Shown here: positions 8,787-16,534 of the stretch, in pieces
How the letters are laid out: every line of letters starts with the position of its first letter
How positions within the stretch are numbered: position 1 is the first letter of the stretch
NCBI RefSeq assembly: GCF_001673365.1
Contig: NZ_LZLS01000012.1
Location: forward strand, 1-64,000
Length of the DNA: 64,000 nt
Origin: Mycobacterium asiaticum
GTDB taxonomy: Bacteria; Actinomycetota; Actinomycetes; Mycobacteriales; Mycobacteriaceae
Reading direction: 5' to 3'
Notes under the pieces: model-generated
Told to the model about the DNA's origin: nothing
The model's database searches: none
Seen by the model: the letters and a program-made list of their open reading frames with translations, nothing else
Translations under genes and position numbers: made by a program

Positions 8787-9644
8787 GTGACTGTCCCCGA
8801 CTCGGCCGGGCCGCAGCAAACCTCGCCGCAAACACCGGAGCCAACCGAGGCGAGTGCGCGCACCGCTGCCTTCTTCGATCTGGACAAGACCATCATCGCC
8901 AAGTCGAGCACCCTGGCGTTCAGCAAACCCTTCTTCGCGCAAGGCCTGCTTAACCGGCGGGCGGTGTTGAAGTCCAGCTATGCGCAGTTCATCTTCCTGC
9001 TCTCTGGCGCCGACCACGACCAGATGGCCCGGATGCGCACAAACCTGGCCAACATGTGCATCGGCTGGGATGTCGAGCAGGTCAAGTCGATCGTCAACGA
9101 GACGTTGCACGACATCGTGACGCCCCTGGTGTTCGCGGAGGCCGCCGATCTCATCGCGGCCCACAAGCTGTGCGGACGTGACGTCGTGGTGGTCTCGGCT
9201 TCCGGCGAAGAGATCGTCGGCCCGATCGCGCGCGCGCTGGGCGCCACCCACGCGATGGCAACCAGGATGGTGGTCGAGGACGGCAAGTACACCGGCGAGG
9301 TCGGCTTCTACTGCTACGGCGAAAACAAAGTGCAAGCCATCCGCGAACTCGCCGCGCGCGAGGGTTATCCGCTCGAGCATTGCTATGCCTACTCCGACTC
9401 AGTCACCGATCTGCCGATGCTCGAGTCGGTAGGCCACCCGTCGGTGGTGAATCCCGACCGTGCTTTGCGTAAGGAAGCCGTCGAGCGCGGCTGGCAGGTC
9501 CTGTCGTTCTCCCGACCGGTGTCCTTGCGCGATCGGATCCCGGCGCCATCGGGTGCCGCGATCGCCACGACGGCGGCGGTCGGTGTTACCGCCGTGGCTG
9601 CCGGCGCGGTCACCTACGCGCTGTTGCGCCGCTTCGCGTTCTAA
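8787..9644 (+). CDS. HAD-superfamily IB phosphatase, SerB-like, with C-terminal membrane anchor (Rv3661 family)
   Basis: About 285 aa. HAD motif I is AFFDLDKTII, motif II VVVVSASGEE, and motifs III/IV lie in GYPLEHCYAYSDSVTDLPML, all in order. This is the layout of phosphoserine-phosphatase-like subfamily IB hydrolases. A hydrophobic segment (GAAIATTAAVGVTAVAAGAVTYALL, given here only as a helix near the C-terminus) ends in RRFAF and probably anchors it to the membrane. GTG 8787 is preferred; TTG 8784 adds one residue. The true substrate is unknown: similarity to SerB does not prove serine biosynthesis. It is transcribed away from ssd and followed by the sRNA locus. Confidence 0.88.
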   Translation: MTVPDSAGPQQTSPQTPEPTEASARTAAFFDLDKTIIAKSSTLAFSKPFFAQGLLNRRAVLKSSYAQFIFLLSGADHDQMARMRTNLANMCIGWDVEQVKSIVNETLHDIVTPLVFAEAADLIAAHKLCGRDVVVVSASGEEIVGPIARALGATHAMATRMVVEDGKYTGEVGFYCYGENKVQAIRELAAREGYPLEHCYAYSDSVTDLPMLESVGHPSVVNPDRALRKEAVERGWQVLSFSRPVSLRDRIPAPSGAAIATTAAVGVTAVAAGAVTYALLRRFAF

Positions 9645-9774
9645 CCCGATCTAGCACTACCGTCCCAACTTTCCCAGCCGCCACGACAGCAAACACGTCT
9701 TGCGCGCAATCCGAAGTCGTTCCACAACTTTGACGCGATTAGGCCTTGCTGTGCCTGTGGTCTAGTAGTACAAA

Positions 9775-10080
9775 GGAGCTACGGCAGCCCGGTGAGGCCA
9801 AGGTCGATCCGGAAGAGAAGGTTCGTCCTCCCGACCCGGGCACCCAGCACGGTTCCCGGCACCCACGCGGAGTCATAGCCGCGAAGATGGCAGAAGTGTT
9901 GCGGGCCTGCGTAATTGCGAAGAACGGACTGCCTCGACAGCTCTTTGGGTGGGGTTGCAGCAGGAAGTGTCGCAAACGCGCCGAGGCCACCCACGCAGCC
10001 CACATAATGCACGCTTGGTAACCGAGAACCGTGTTGGCGGGCGGTGATTCGAAGTCATTCGGGTCACCGCCCGCTTTGCA
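9775..10080 (+). ncRNA. Ms1/MTS2823-like small RNA (6S-like, RNA-polymerase-binding)
   Basis: A 477-bp gap without a plausible gene follows the HAD gene, exactly where M. tuberculosis carries the abundant stationary-phase RNA MTS2823 (ncRv13661), the homologue of M. smegmatis Ms1. The region ends in a strong 11-bp intrinsic terminator (10037-10077). Counting back about 300 nt, the known length of Ms1-type RNAs, puts the 5' end near 9775, just after a TAGTAGTA stretch that may hold the -10 element. Ms1 binds core RNA polymerase in stationary phase. Identification rests on synteny, length and terminator. I could not align the sequence, and the 5' end is an estimate. Confidence 0.7.
10037..10077 (+). 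terminator. Intrinsic terminator of the Ms1-like RNA
   Basis: Perfect 11-bp G+C-rich stem, arms GCGGGCGGTGA (10037-10047) and its complement (10064-10074), 16-nt loop, followed by TTT. It is one of the clearest plus-strand terminators in the window and faces the convergent gene at 10122. Confidence 0.85.
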
Positions 10081-10121
10081 TTCTCCAGACACTGTCGCAC
10101 TACGTCGTCCGCCGGTTCCAG

Positions 10122-10877
10122 CTACTTTCGTGGTACCGACTCAGCGATCGACAACGCCTCCTGTGCGCCCGCTCGCAACGCCCGGCAACACAGCACCAAC
10201 CAGCTCGCCACGCCGTCAGGTACACCCGAGGCGAACTTGACCGCGGCATCGCGGTAAGCCGCCGGCTGGCGCATCCAATTCACCTCCGGCACACCTAGTC
10301 CGTGCGGGTCCAACCCGGTCGCGATCGTTACCAAGCGCGACACCGCGCGAGCGACCACTCCGTCCGCGCTGCCAAATGGCCTCAGCGTCAACAACTCTCC
10401 ATGTGCCACCGCAGCAACCACCGGTGCCGACGCCTGGGTAGGCCGGCTGACCAACTCCGCGAGCAGTTCCAGGCGCGGTCCGATCTCCCGATCGGTACGC
10501 GGCCGGCCCAGTCGCTCCTCGTCGACCTGGTCGGCCGCGGCCAACACGTGCAACCGGGCCAAGGCTTGCAGCGGCGCCCGTCGCCAGACCCCGACAAGCG
10601 CGCCCTCGCCACCTTCCAGTGCCTGTGCCACCCGCAGCGCTCCCCCGAACACCGGATCACTGACGCCGGTAGCGTCCGCAACATCCTCCAGCCGCACCGG
10701 GCCGCCATCGAGGACCGAGGAGGCCCGCGCCGCCCGCAGCGACGCCTCGGCGGCCGTCACAGGCCAGCCCCGCAGATTGGCCCGGTGCCGGTGGGCGCGG
10801 CCTAACGCTTCACGTGCCCGGTCGCTGGCTTCGGCGACGCCGGGTAGCTCCATCAGGGGAGCCAGCGGATCTGTCAC
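10122..10877 (-). CDS. Degenerate Fic-like protein (Rv3662c family)
   Basis: A 251-aa soluble, mostly helical protein usually annotated only as hypothetical or oxidoreductase. The N-terminal part has SLRAARASSVLDGGPVRLED, which resembles the inhibitory-helix region of Fic_N proteins ((S/T)xxx(E/D)G). The C-terminal part has LTLRPFGSADGVVARAVSRL, which aligns by eye with the Fic core HPFxxGNGRxxR but with His replaced by Arg and the GNGR loop broken. If so, it has lost AMP-transferase chemistry. Start ATG 10877 follows a run of in-frame codons with no better candidate. It sits between the sRNA and dppD on the same strand as the dpp operon but is separated from it by 28 nt. Function unknown. 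Confidence 0.7.
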   Translation of the reverse strand: MTDPLAPLMELPGVAEASDRAREALGRAHRHRANLRGWPVTAAEASLRAARASSVLDGGPVRLEDVADATGVSDPVFGGALRVAQALEGGEGALVGVWRRAPLQALARLHVLAAADQVDEERLGRPRTDREIGPRLELLAELVSRPTQASAPVVAAVAHGELLTLRPFGSADGVVARAVSRLVTIATGLDPHGLGVPEVNWMRQPAAYRDAAVKFASGVPDGVASWLVLCCRALRAGAQEALSIAESVPRK

Positions 10878-10905
10878 AGCTTGCCAACCTAGTGGGTCGC
10901 CGCCA

Positions 10906-12546
10906 TCACGCCCCGCGCTGTGCCCCGGGAATGGCCTCCAGCAACTGGCGGGTGTAGTCGTGCCCAGGCCGGGTGAACACGGCTTCGGTGGCCGCGTGTT
11001 CGACCACCCGTCCGGCCCGCATTACCAACACGTCGTCGGAGATTTGGCGGACCACTGCCAAATCGTGGCTGATGAACAGGTACGTCAGACCCAGGTTCGC
11101 TTGCAATTCGCCCAGCAGGTCGAGGATTTGCGCCTGCACAAGTACGTCGAGCGCGGACACCGCCTCGTCGCACACCAGAACGTCGGGACGCAGTGCCAGC
11201 GCCCGCGCGATCGCGACCCGCTGCCGTTGACCCCCGGACAGCTCGCGCGGTAGCCGATCCAGCACCGACGACGGTAACGCCACCTGGTCGACCAGCTCAC
11301 GGACCGCCTGTCGGCGCTGAGGCCGGTCGCCGATCCGGTGAATGCGCAGTGGCTCCTCGATGGCCCGGGACACCGAATACATCGGATCCAGACTGCTGTA
11401 CGGGTTCTGGAAGACCGGTTGTACGCGCCGGCGGAACGCGAGTGTGGTGCGCGCTGTCGTGACGTCCTGTCCGTCGAAGACGACGCTGCCCGACGTGGGT
11501 GGCAGCAATCCGAGCACCATCCGCGCCAGCGTCGATTTGCCTGATCCCGACTCCCCCACGACCGCGACGGTGCTGGCCCGACGCACCCGGAACGACACGC
11601 CGTCGACGGCCCGAAACTCCGTCCGGCGCCACGGGACACCGCGAGACTCCCGGTAGCTCTTGGTCAACTCCGAGACGACGAGAATGTCGTCCGATCCGCT
11701 GGCGTGCTCCGACGCTTGCGCCGCGACTTGCTCGCGGATCTGTGCCGAGCGCTTGTCGCGGGCGGTCAGCGACGGGGCCGCGGCGACCAGACGCTGGGTG
11801 TACTCGTGCTGGGGGTTACGCAGAATCGATTGTGCGGCACCGGATTCCACCACTATTCCGCGGTGAATCACGGCGACTTGCGAAGCCCGTTCGGCGGCCA
11901 ATGCCAGATCGTGGGTGATCAGCAGCAGCGCGGTGCCCAACTCGTCGGTAAGCCGCTGCAGATGGTCCAGTACCTGCCGCTGGACGGTGACGTCCAACGC
12001 GGAGGTCGGCTCGTCGGCGATCAGCAGCCGCGGTCGGCCCGCTAGGCCGATGGCGATCAAGGCGCGTTGGCACATGCCGCCGGACAATTGGTGCGGATAG
12101 CGATCCGCCTGCTTCGCGGGATCGGGCATACCCGCGGCCGCGAGCAACTCCACCGCCCGCATTCGCGCGGCACGACCGTCGGTGTTGGCCCGCAACGCTT
12201 CCCGGATCTGGAAGCCCACCTTCCACACCGGGTTCAGATTGGTCATCGGGTCCTGTGGCACATAGCCGATCTCGCGTCCCCTGATCGAACGCAATAGCCG
12301 CGCGTCGGCGCCGGTGATGTCGCGTCCGTCGAACGTGATGCTGCCGCCGGTGATTCGCCCGCCCGGTGAAAGTAGTCCCAGGATCGCGGCTGCCGTGGTG
12401 GATTTGCCCGAACCCGATTCGCCGACCACAGCCACGGTCTGGCCGCGCGGCACGGTCAGATCCACGCCGCGGAGCACGGGCTCGTCAGCGCCGAACCTGA
12501 CTTCCAGGCCCTCGACCGATAGCAACGGCGATTCGGCGTCGCTCAT
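10906..12546 (-). CDS. dppD: Dipeptide ABC transporter, fused double ATPase DppD
   Basis: A 546-aa protein with two complete ABC ATPase domains in tandem. Each has Walker A GESGSGKST (near residues 40 and 330), a signature motif (LSGGMCQRALIA and LSGGQRQRVAIA) and Walker B (LLIADEPTSALD and VLVCDEAVSALD), plus the OppD/F-type peptide-transporter C-terminal regions. ATG 12546 overlaps the dppC stop as ATGA. It energises uptake of peptides (and, in M. tuberculosis, haem through the Dpp system) by the DppB/DppC channel fed by lipoprotein DppA. The gene is intact, although its partner dppC upstream is not. Confidence 0.95.
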   Translation of the reverse strand: MSDAESPLLSVEGLEVRFGADEPVLRGVDLTVPRGQTVAVVGESGSGKSTTAAAILGLLSPGGRITGGSITFDGRDITGADARLLRSIRGREIGYVPQDPMTNLNPVWKVGFQIREALRANTDGRAARMRAVELLAAAGMPDPAKQADRYPHQLSGGMCQRALIAIGLAGRPRLLIADEPTSALDVTVQRQVLDHLQRLTDELGTALLLITHDLALAAERASQVAVIHRGIVVESGAAQSILRNPQHEYTQRLVAAAPSLTARDKRSAQIREQVAAQASEHASGSDDILVVSELTKSYRESRGVPWRRTEFRAVDGVSFRVRRASTVAVVGESGSGKSTLARMVLGLLPPTSGSVVFDGQDVTTARTTLAFRRRVQPVFQNPYSSLDPMYSVSRAIEEPLRIHRIGDRPQRRQAVRELVDQVALPSSVLDRLPRELSGGQRQRVAIARALALRPDVLVCDEAVSALDVLVQAQILDLLGELQANLGLTYLFISHDLAVVRQISDDVLVMRAGRVVEHAATEAVFTRPGHDYTRQLLEAIPGAQRGA

Positions 12547-13386
12547 GCTCGCCACGCCCGAGATGCCGGGTCCAGGCCGTCGCGCAACGCGTCGCCCATC
12601 ATCATGAAGGCGAGCACCGTAATTGCCAGTGCGCCAGCGGGATAGAACAGGATGGGTGAGCCCGCCCGCAGTCGCAGCTGCGCGACGTTGATGTCGCCAC
12701 CCCAGGACACCACCGATGGTGGCAACCCGACTCCGAGGTAGGACAACGTGGCCTCGGTCGCCGTGGGCCTAGGCGCCACCCTGGCCGTGTTCGTCGTCGG
12801 CGGGGCGCTCGGTGCGCTGGCTGGCTTCTACGGAGGTTGGGTGGACGCGGTGGTGTCGCGGGTCACCGACGTGTTCTTCGCGGTGCCCCTGCTGCTTGCC
12901 GCGATCGTGCTGATGCAGGTGATGCACCGAACTGCGCGCGATCCGCGCGACCTGCGGCCACCCGAACAAACCCAGGATGGCGATCACCGTCCACAGCGTG
13001 CGGTGGTGCATCACCTGCATCAGCACGATCGCGGCAAGCAGCAGGGGCACCGCGAAGAACACGTCGGTGACCCGCGACACCACCGCGTCCACCCAACCTC
13101 CGTAGAAGCCAGCCAGCGCACCGAGCGCCCCGCCGACGACGAACACGGCCAGGGTGGCGCCTAGGCCCACGGCGACCGAGGCCCGTGCGCCGTAGATGGT
13201 GCGCGCGTAGATGTCGTGTCCTTGTAGGTCGGTGCCGAACCAGTGTGCCGCCGAGGGCGAAAGCAGGCTCTGGTTCGGATCGGCGTACGCGGGGTCGGCG
13301 CTGGTGAACAATGCCGGAAACGCTGCGACCAGGAGAATCAACAGGATCAGCGCGGCCGCGACCAGGAACTTGGGGCGCCTATACAT
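12543..13386 (-). pseudogene. dppC: dppC permease, disrupted by inverted duplication/deletion
   Basis: The N-terminal part reads normally from ATG 13386 (overlapping the dppB stop) through the BPD-permease helices to WPQVARIARSS near 12930. The C-terminal part resumes as TEATLSYLGVGLPPSVVSWG and ends GDALRDGLDPASRAWRA at the proper stop, overlapping dppD. The middle, where the conserved EAA loop and two or more helices should be (about 50 residues, estimated from family architecture), is absent. It is replaced by a reversed copy of the gene's own positions 13005-13183, so no single frame spans the gene. Unless this is an assembly error, the Dpp transporter lacks one permease subunit. Confidence 0.9.
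12750..13183. repeat. Perfect 179-bp inverted repeat with 76-bp spacer inside dppC
   Basis: Positions 12750-12928 are the exact reverse complement of 13005-13183; the spacer is 12929-13004. The right arm and spacer are native dppC coding sequence. The left arm is the extra, inverted copy. At the outer junction the bases around 12750-12760 also fit the native ATEA codons of the C-terminal part, i.e. about 10 bp of shared sequence, and the inner junction shares GGTGC. Such microhomology-flanked fold-back copies arise from template switching in replication, amplification or long-read assembly. Confidence 0.95.
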
Positions 13387-14305
13387 AGCGAATCCGTGGG
13401 TCCAGCACCGCATACAGCAGGTCCACCAACAGGTTGCTGACCAGATAGATCAGCACCAGCACTGTCACGATCGAGACCACTGTCGGCGCCTCCTGGCGGG
13501 TGACCGCCTGATACAGCACACCGCCGACGCCGTGGATATTGAAGATTCCCTCGGTCACGATCGCACCGCCCATCAACGCCCCGAGATCCGCGCCGAGGAA
13601 GGTGACCACCGGAATCAGCGAGTTGCGCAGAATGTGCAGCGTCACCACCCGGGGGCGCGATAAACCCTTAGCGGTCGCGGTGCGCACGTAGTCGGCGTGC
13701 GCGTTGGCGGCCACCGCGGAACGCGTCAATCGCACCACATATGCGAATGACACCAGGCCCAACACGATTCCGGGTAGGAGAAGCCGACCGAACGTCGCTT
13801 GTCCGCCCACGGTGACTGGCGCCCAACCCAATTCGACCCCGAAGACGAACTGCGCGAGGAAACCGAGCACGAAGATCGGGATCGCGATGATGACCAATCC
13901 GGTGATCAGCACCGTGGCGTCGAAGATGCCGCCCTGGCGCAGCCCGGCGATCACACCGAACGCGATGCCCAACACCGCCTCGACCACCAGCGCGATCAGC
14001 GCCAGCCTGATCGTCACCGGAAAGGCATGGGCCAGAACGGAGCTGACCGGCAAGCCGGAGTAGGCGCGGCCCAGGTCGCCATGCAGCAGACCGCCCAGGT
14101 ATCGCAGGTACTGCACCAGGAACGGGTCATCCAGGTGATATTGGGCGCGCAATTGGGCAGCCACCGCGGGACTCAGCGGGCGGTCACCGGCCATGGCGGC
14201 CACCGGGTCGCCGGGCAGCAGGAACACCATGCCGTAGATCAACAGCGTGGCGCCCAAAAAGACCGGGACCATGACGGCAATCCGGCGCAACACGTACCAA
14301 GCCAT
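13379..14305 (-). CDS. dppB: Dipeptide ABC transporter permease DppB
   Basis: A 308-aa inner-membrane permease: N-terminal MAWYVLRRIAVMVPVFLGAT typical of the OppB/DppB family, about six membrane helices, and the EAA loop (ANAHADYVRTATAKGLSRPRVV) that contacts the ATPase. Length is normal. It begins directly after the dppA stop and overlaps the dppC start (ATGTATAG), so the genes are co-transcribed. It should form the membrane channel together with DppC, which is broken in this sequence. Confidence 0.95.
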   Translation of the reverse strand: MAWYVLRRIAVMVPVFLGATLLIYGMVFLLPGDPVAAMAGDRPLSPAVAAQLRAQYHLDDPFLVQYLRYLGGLLHGDLGRAYSGLPVSSVLAHAFPVTIRLALIALVVEAVLGIAFGVIAGLRQGGIFDATVLITGLVIIAIPIFVLGFLAQFVFGVELGWAPVTVGGQATFGRLLLPGIVLGLVSFAYVVRLTRSAVAANAHADYVRTATAKGLSRPRVVTLHILRNSLIPVVTFLGADLGALMGGAIVTEGIFNIHGVGGVLYQAVTRQEAPTVVSIVTVLVLIYLVSNLLVDLLYAVLDPRIRYV

Positions 14306-15922
14306 TTAAGCCACCCCGGTCTTGACGATGTTCTCGTAGTCGGGCAGCCCGTTCCAGGTGGGGTTGACATTGCTGACCTGACTCGACCATCCGATGACGC
14401 TGATGTAATACCACAACGGCACGGCTGGCATGTCGCGCAACAGGATTCGCTGTGCGACATTGGTCAGGACATCGGCGGCGCGCAGATCTGGCGCGGCTTC
14501 GGCGGCTGCGAGGGCATCGTCGAACTCGCGACTGGAGTAGCCGACGTCGTTGGATCCGGCGCCCGTGGCGTACAACGGGGCCAGGAACTCGATCATGGAT
14601 GGAAAGTCGCCGATCCAACCGGCCCGGAATGCGGTGTCGATGGTGCGGTTGGTGATTTGGGTGCGGAAGCCGGCAAAGGTGGGGTGCGGTGCGCCGACCG
14701 CGTCGATGCCCAGCACGTTCTTGATGCTGTTTGCCACCGCGTCCACCCACTCCTGGTGTCCGCTGTCGGCGTTGTAGGCGATGGCGTACCGGCCGTCCCA
14801 CGGCGAGATCGCATTGGCTTGCGCCCAAAGTTGGCGGGCCCGTTCGGGATTGAAATCCAGTGCATCGCTGCCAGGTATGTGGGGATCGAATCCGGGTAAC
14901 GAACTCGCGGTGAAATCTCGTGCCGGGCTGCGAGTTCCGTTGAAGATCTGTTGACAGATCTGCGGGCGGTTGATGGCCGATGACAGTGCCAAGCGGCGCA
15001 GGCGGCCTTCTTCACCGCCGAAGTGCGGCAGCCGCAATGGCGTATCCAGTGACTGGCTGACGGCAACCGGCCCCTTGACCGCGTTGCCGCCCAGGTCCCG
15101 CTCGTAGATGGTCAACGCACTGGACGGAATCGTGTCCAGCACATCAAGATTGCCGGACAGCAGGTCGGAGTACGCGGTTTCCAGGTTGCCGTAGAACTCG
15201 AACCGCAGGCCCTTGTTGCGGGGCTTGCGATTGCCGTGGTAATCGGGGTTGGCCGTAAGGTCGACCCGGACGTTGTGTTGCCAGGCCGGTCCATCGGCGC
15301 TGTCAGCGAGTCGGTAGGGGCCGTTGCCGATTGGATGCTGCCCGAAGGCGGCCATATCCCGAAACGCCGACGGCGGCAACGGATAGAAGGCGCTGTGCCC
15401 CAAGCTGAGCACGAAGTCGATGGTCGGTGCTTTCAGGCGCACGGTGAATTCGAGGTCACCGATGACTCGCAAACCGGACATGGTGGTCGGCTTGCCGTCA
15501 CCCGGTGGACCGGCGACGTCGTCGTAGCCTTGGATGGGGCTGAAAAAGTTCTGCTGCAGTTGGGCATTGGCGCTCAGCGCACCGTAGTTCCAAGCATCGA
15601 CGAACGAGTGGGCAGTTACCGGTGAGCCGTCGGTGAATTTCCAGCCGGGCTTGAGCACGATCCGGTAGTTGATGTTGTCGGTGGACTCGATCGACTGGGC
15701 GACCTCCGGTGACGCCCGACCGGCCGCGTCATAGGACATCAACCCGGCAAAAAGCCGATCGAGGATCCGGCCGCCATTGCTGTCGTTGGTGCCGGTTGGG
15801 ATGAGCGGGTTGGGGGGTTCGGCAGCGTTGACGACCACCACGTCGGGGGTCAGCACCCCTCCCCCGCAGCCGGTCAACATGGCGACCAGCAACAGGACGG
15901 CCCCAAGCATCCCTCGACGCAT
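14306..15922 (-). CDS. dppA: Peptide-binding lipoprotein DppA (SBP family 5)
   Basis: From ATG 15922 the protein starts MRRGMLGAVLLLVAMLTGC, a lipoprotein signal peptide whose lipobox ends at Cys19. The mature part is a full-length (~538 aa total) family 5 extracellular solute-binding protein with motifs such as GGRILDRLFAGLMSYDAAG and WKFTDGSPVTAHSFVDAW. A TTG at 15946 would add eight residues and spoil the signal peptide. It binds peptides (in M. tuberculosis also haem) outside the membrane and delivers them to DppBC. It is the first gene of the dpp operon and lies 27 nt from the DUF4232-like gene. Confidence 0.94.
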   Translation of the reverse strand: MRRGMLGAVLLLVAMLTGCGGGVLTPDVVVVNAAEPPNPLIPTGTNDSNGGRILDRLFAGLMSYDAAGRASPEVAQSIESTDNINYRIVLKPGWKFTDGSPVTAHSFVDAWNYGALSANAQLQQNFFSPIQGYDDVAGPPGDGKPTTMSGLRVIGDLEFTVRLKAPTIDFVLSLGHSAFYPLPPSAFRDMAAFGQHPIGNGPYRLADSADGPAWQHNVRVDLTANPDYHGNRKPRNKGLRFEFYGNLETAYSDLLSGNLDVLDTIPSSALTIYERDLGGNAVKGPVAVSQSLDTPLRLPHFGGEEGRLRRLALSSAINRPQICQQIFNGTRSPARDFTASSLPGFDPHIPGSDALDFNPERARQLWAQANAISPWDGRYAIAYNADSGHQEWVDAVANSIKNVLGIDAVGAPHPTFAGFRTQITNRTIDTAFRAGWIGDFPSMIEFLAPLYATGAGSNDVGYSSREFDDALAAAEAAPDLRAADVLTNVAQRILLRDMPAVPLWYYISVIGWSSQVSNVNPTWNGLPDYENIVKTGVA

Positions 15923-15949
15923 GACAGCGACCCTAAAGCGTGCCAAGCG

Positions 15950-16480
15950 TTAAGTAGTCGAACCCGGCTGGATGGTCACCTGCGTGACCGGATGAACCTG
16001 CAACTGGCAGCTGGCGATTTCCGTCGTCACCGTCTGCGCGTCGGTCGCCCCAGGCAGGACGACCCGCAGGTCGGCGGCGGTGGGACAGGACTCTGCGTCC
16101 GCATCGACGGACAACGCTTCCACGACCGACTCGCCACGCTGGGACGGCGACAACGTGACCGTCGGGAAAGCGTCGGCGCCGTTTGGTAAACCACCCATGT
16201 AGCCGCGCAAGGTGGGTTGGGCTGCAACGAGAGACGCGCCGGTGCCGGCCTCCACCTGCGGATAGCCGCTGAGCGTGCACGCGACGACCCCGGGGGCCGC
16301 GGCGAAAACCAGGGTCACCGCGCGGTGACCTACCGCCGCTTCCGGGCCGGCGACGGTGATCGAGACCTGCTCAGCCGAGCACGGCGCCGGATCTCCCGGG
16401 TCCGCGGCTGCCCGCGCGCCCGACAACGCAATGGCTACACCGACACCCAGGACGGCGGCTGATCGAAAGGCACATGTCAT
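15950..16480 (-). CDS. Secreted DUF4232-like protein
   Basis: A 176-aa protein with an N-terminal signal peptide (CAFRSAAVLGVGVAIALSGA, cleavage likely after ARA or AAA). The mature domain has paired cysteines (APCSAEQVSITV, VACTLSGYPQVE, ESCPTAADLRVV, ASCQLQVHPV), the layout of DUF4232 secreted domains. I do not recall a counterpart between dppA and acs in M. tuberculosis. It is divergent from acs, with 54 nt between the two starts, and may be co-transcribed with dppA, which begins 27 nt downstream. ATG 16480 was chosen over TTG 16486. Function unknown. Confidence 0.75.
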   Translation of the reverse strand: MTCAFRSAAVLGVGVAIALSGARAAADPGDPAPCSAEQVSITVAGPEAAVGHRAVTLVFAAAPGVVACTLSGYPQVEAGTGASLVAAQPTLRGYMGGLPNGADAFPTVTLSPSQRGESVVEALSVDADAESCPTAADLRVVLPGATDAQTVTTEIASCQLQVHPVTQVTIQPGSTT

Positions 16481-16534
16481 GTCCAAAATCTATGCGCAAG
16501 TGGTTCTGATCGCAGCAGAGCTACGCTCACACTC

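Noticed and set aside
12748..13164. Plus-strand frame reading like a DppC fragment
   Set aside because: It is created by the inverted copy of dppC sequence; it is part of the lesion, not a separate gene.
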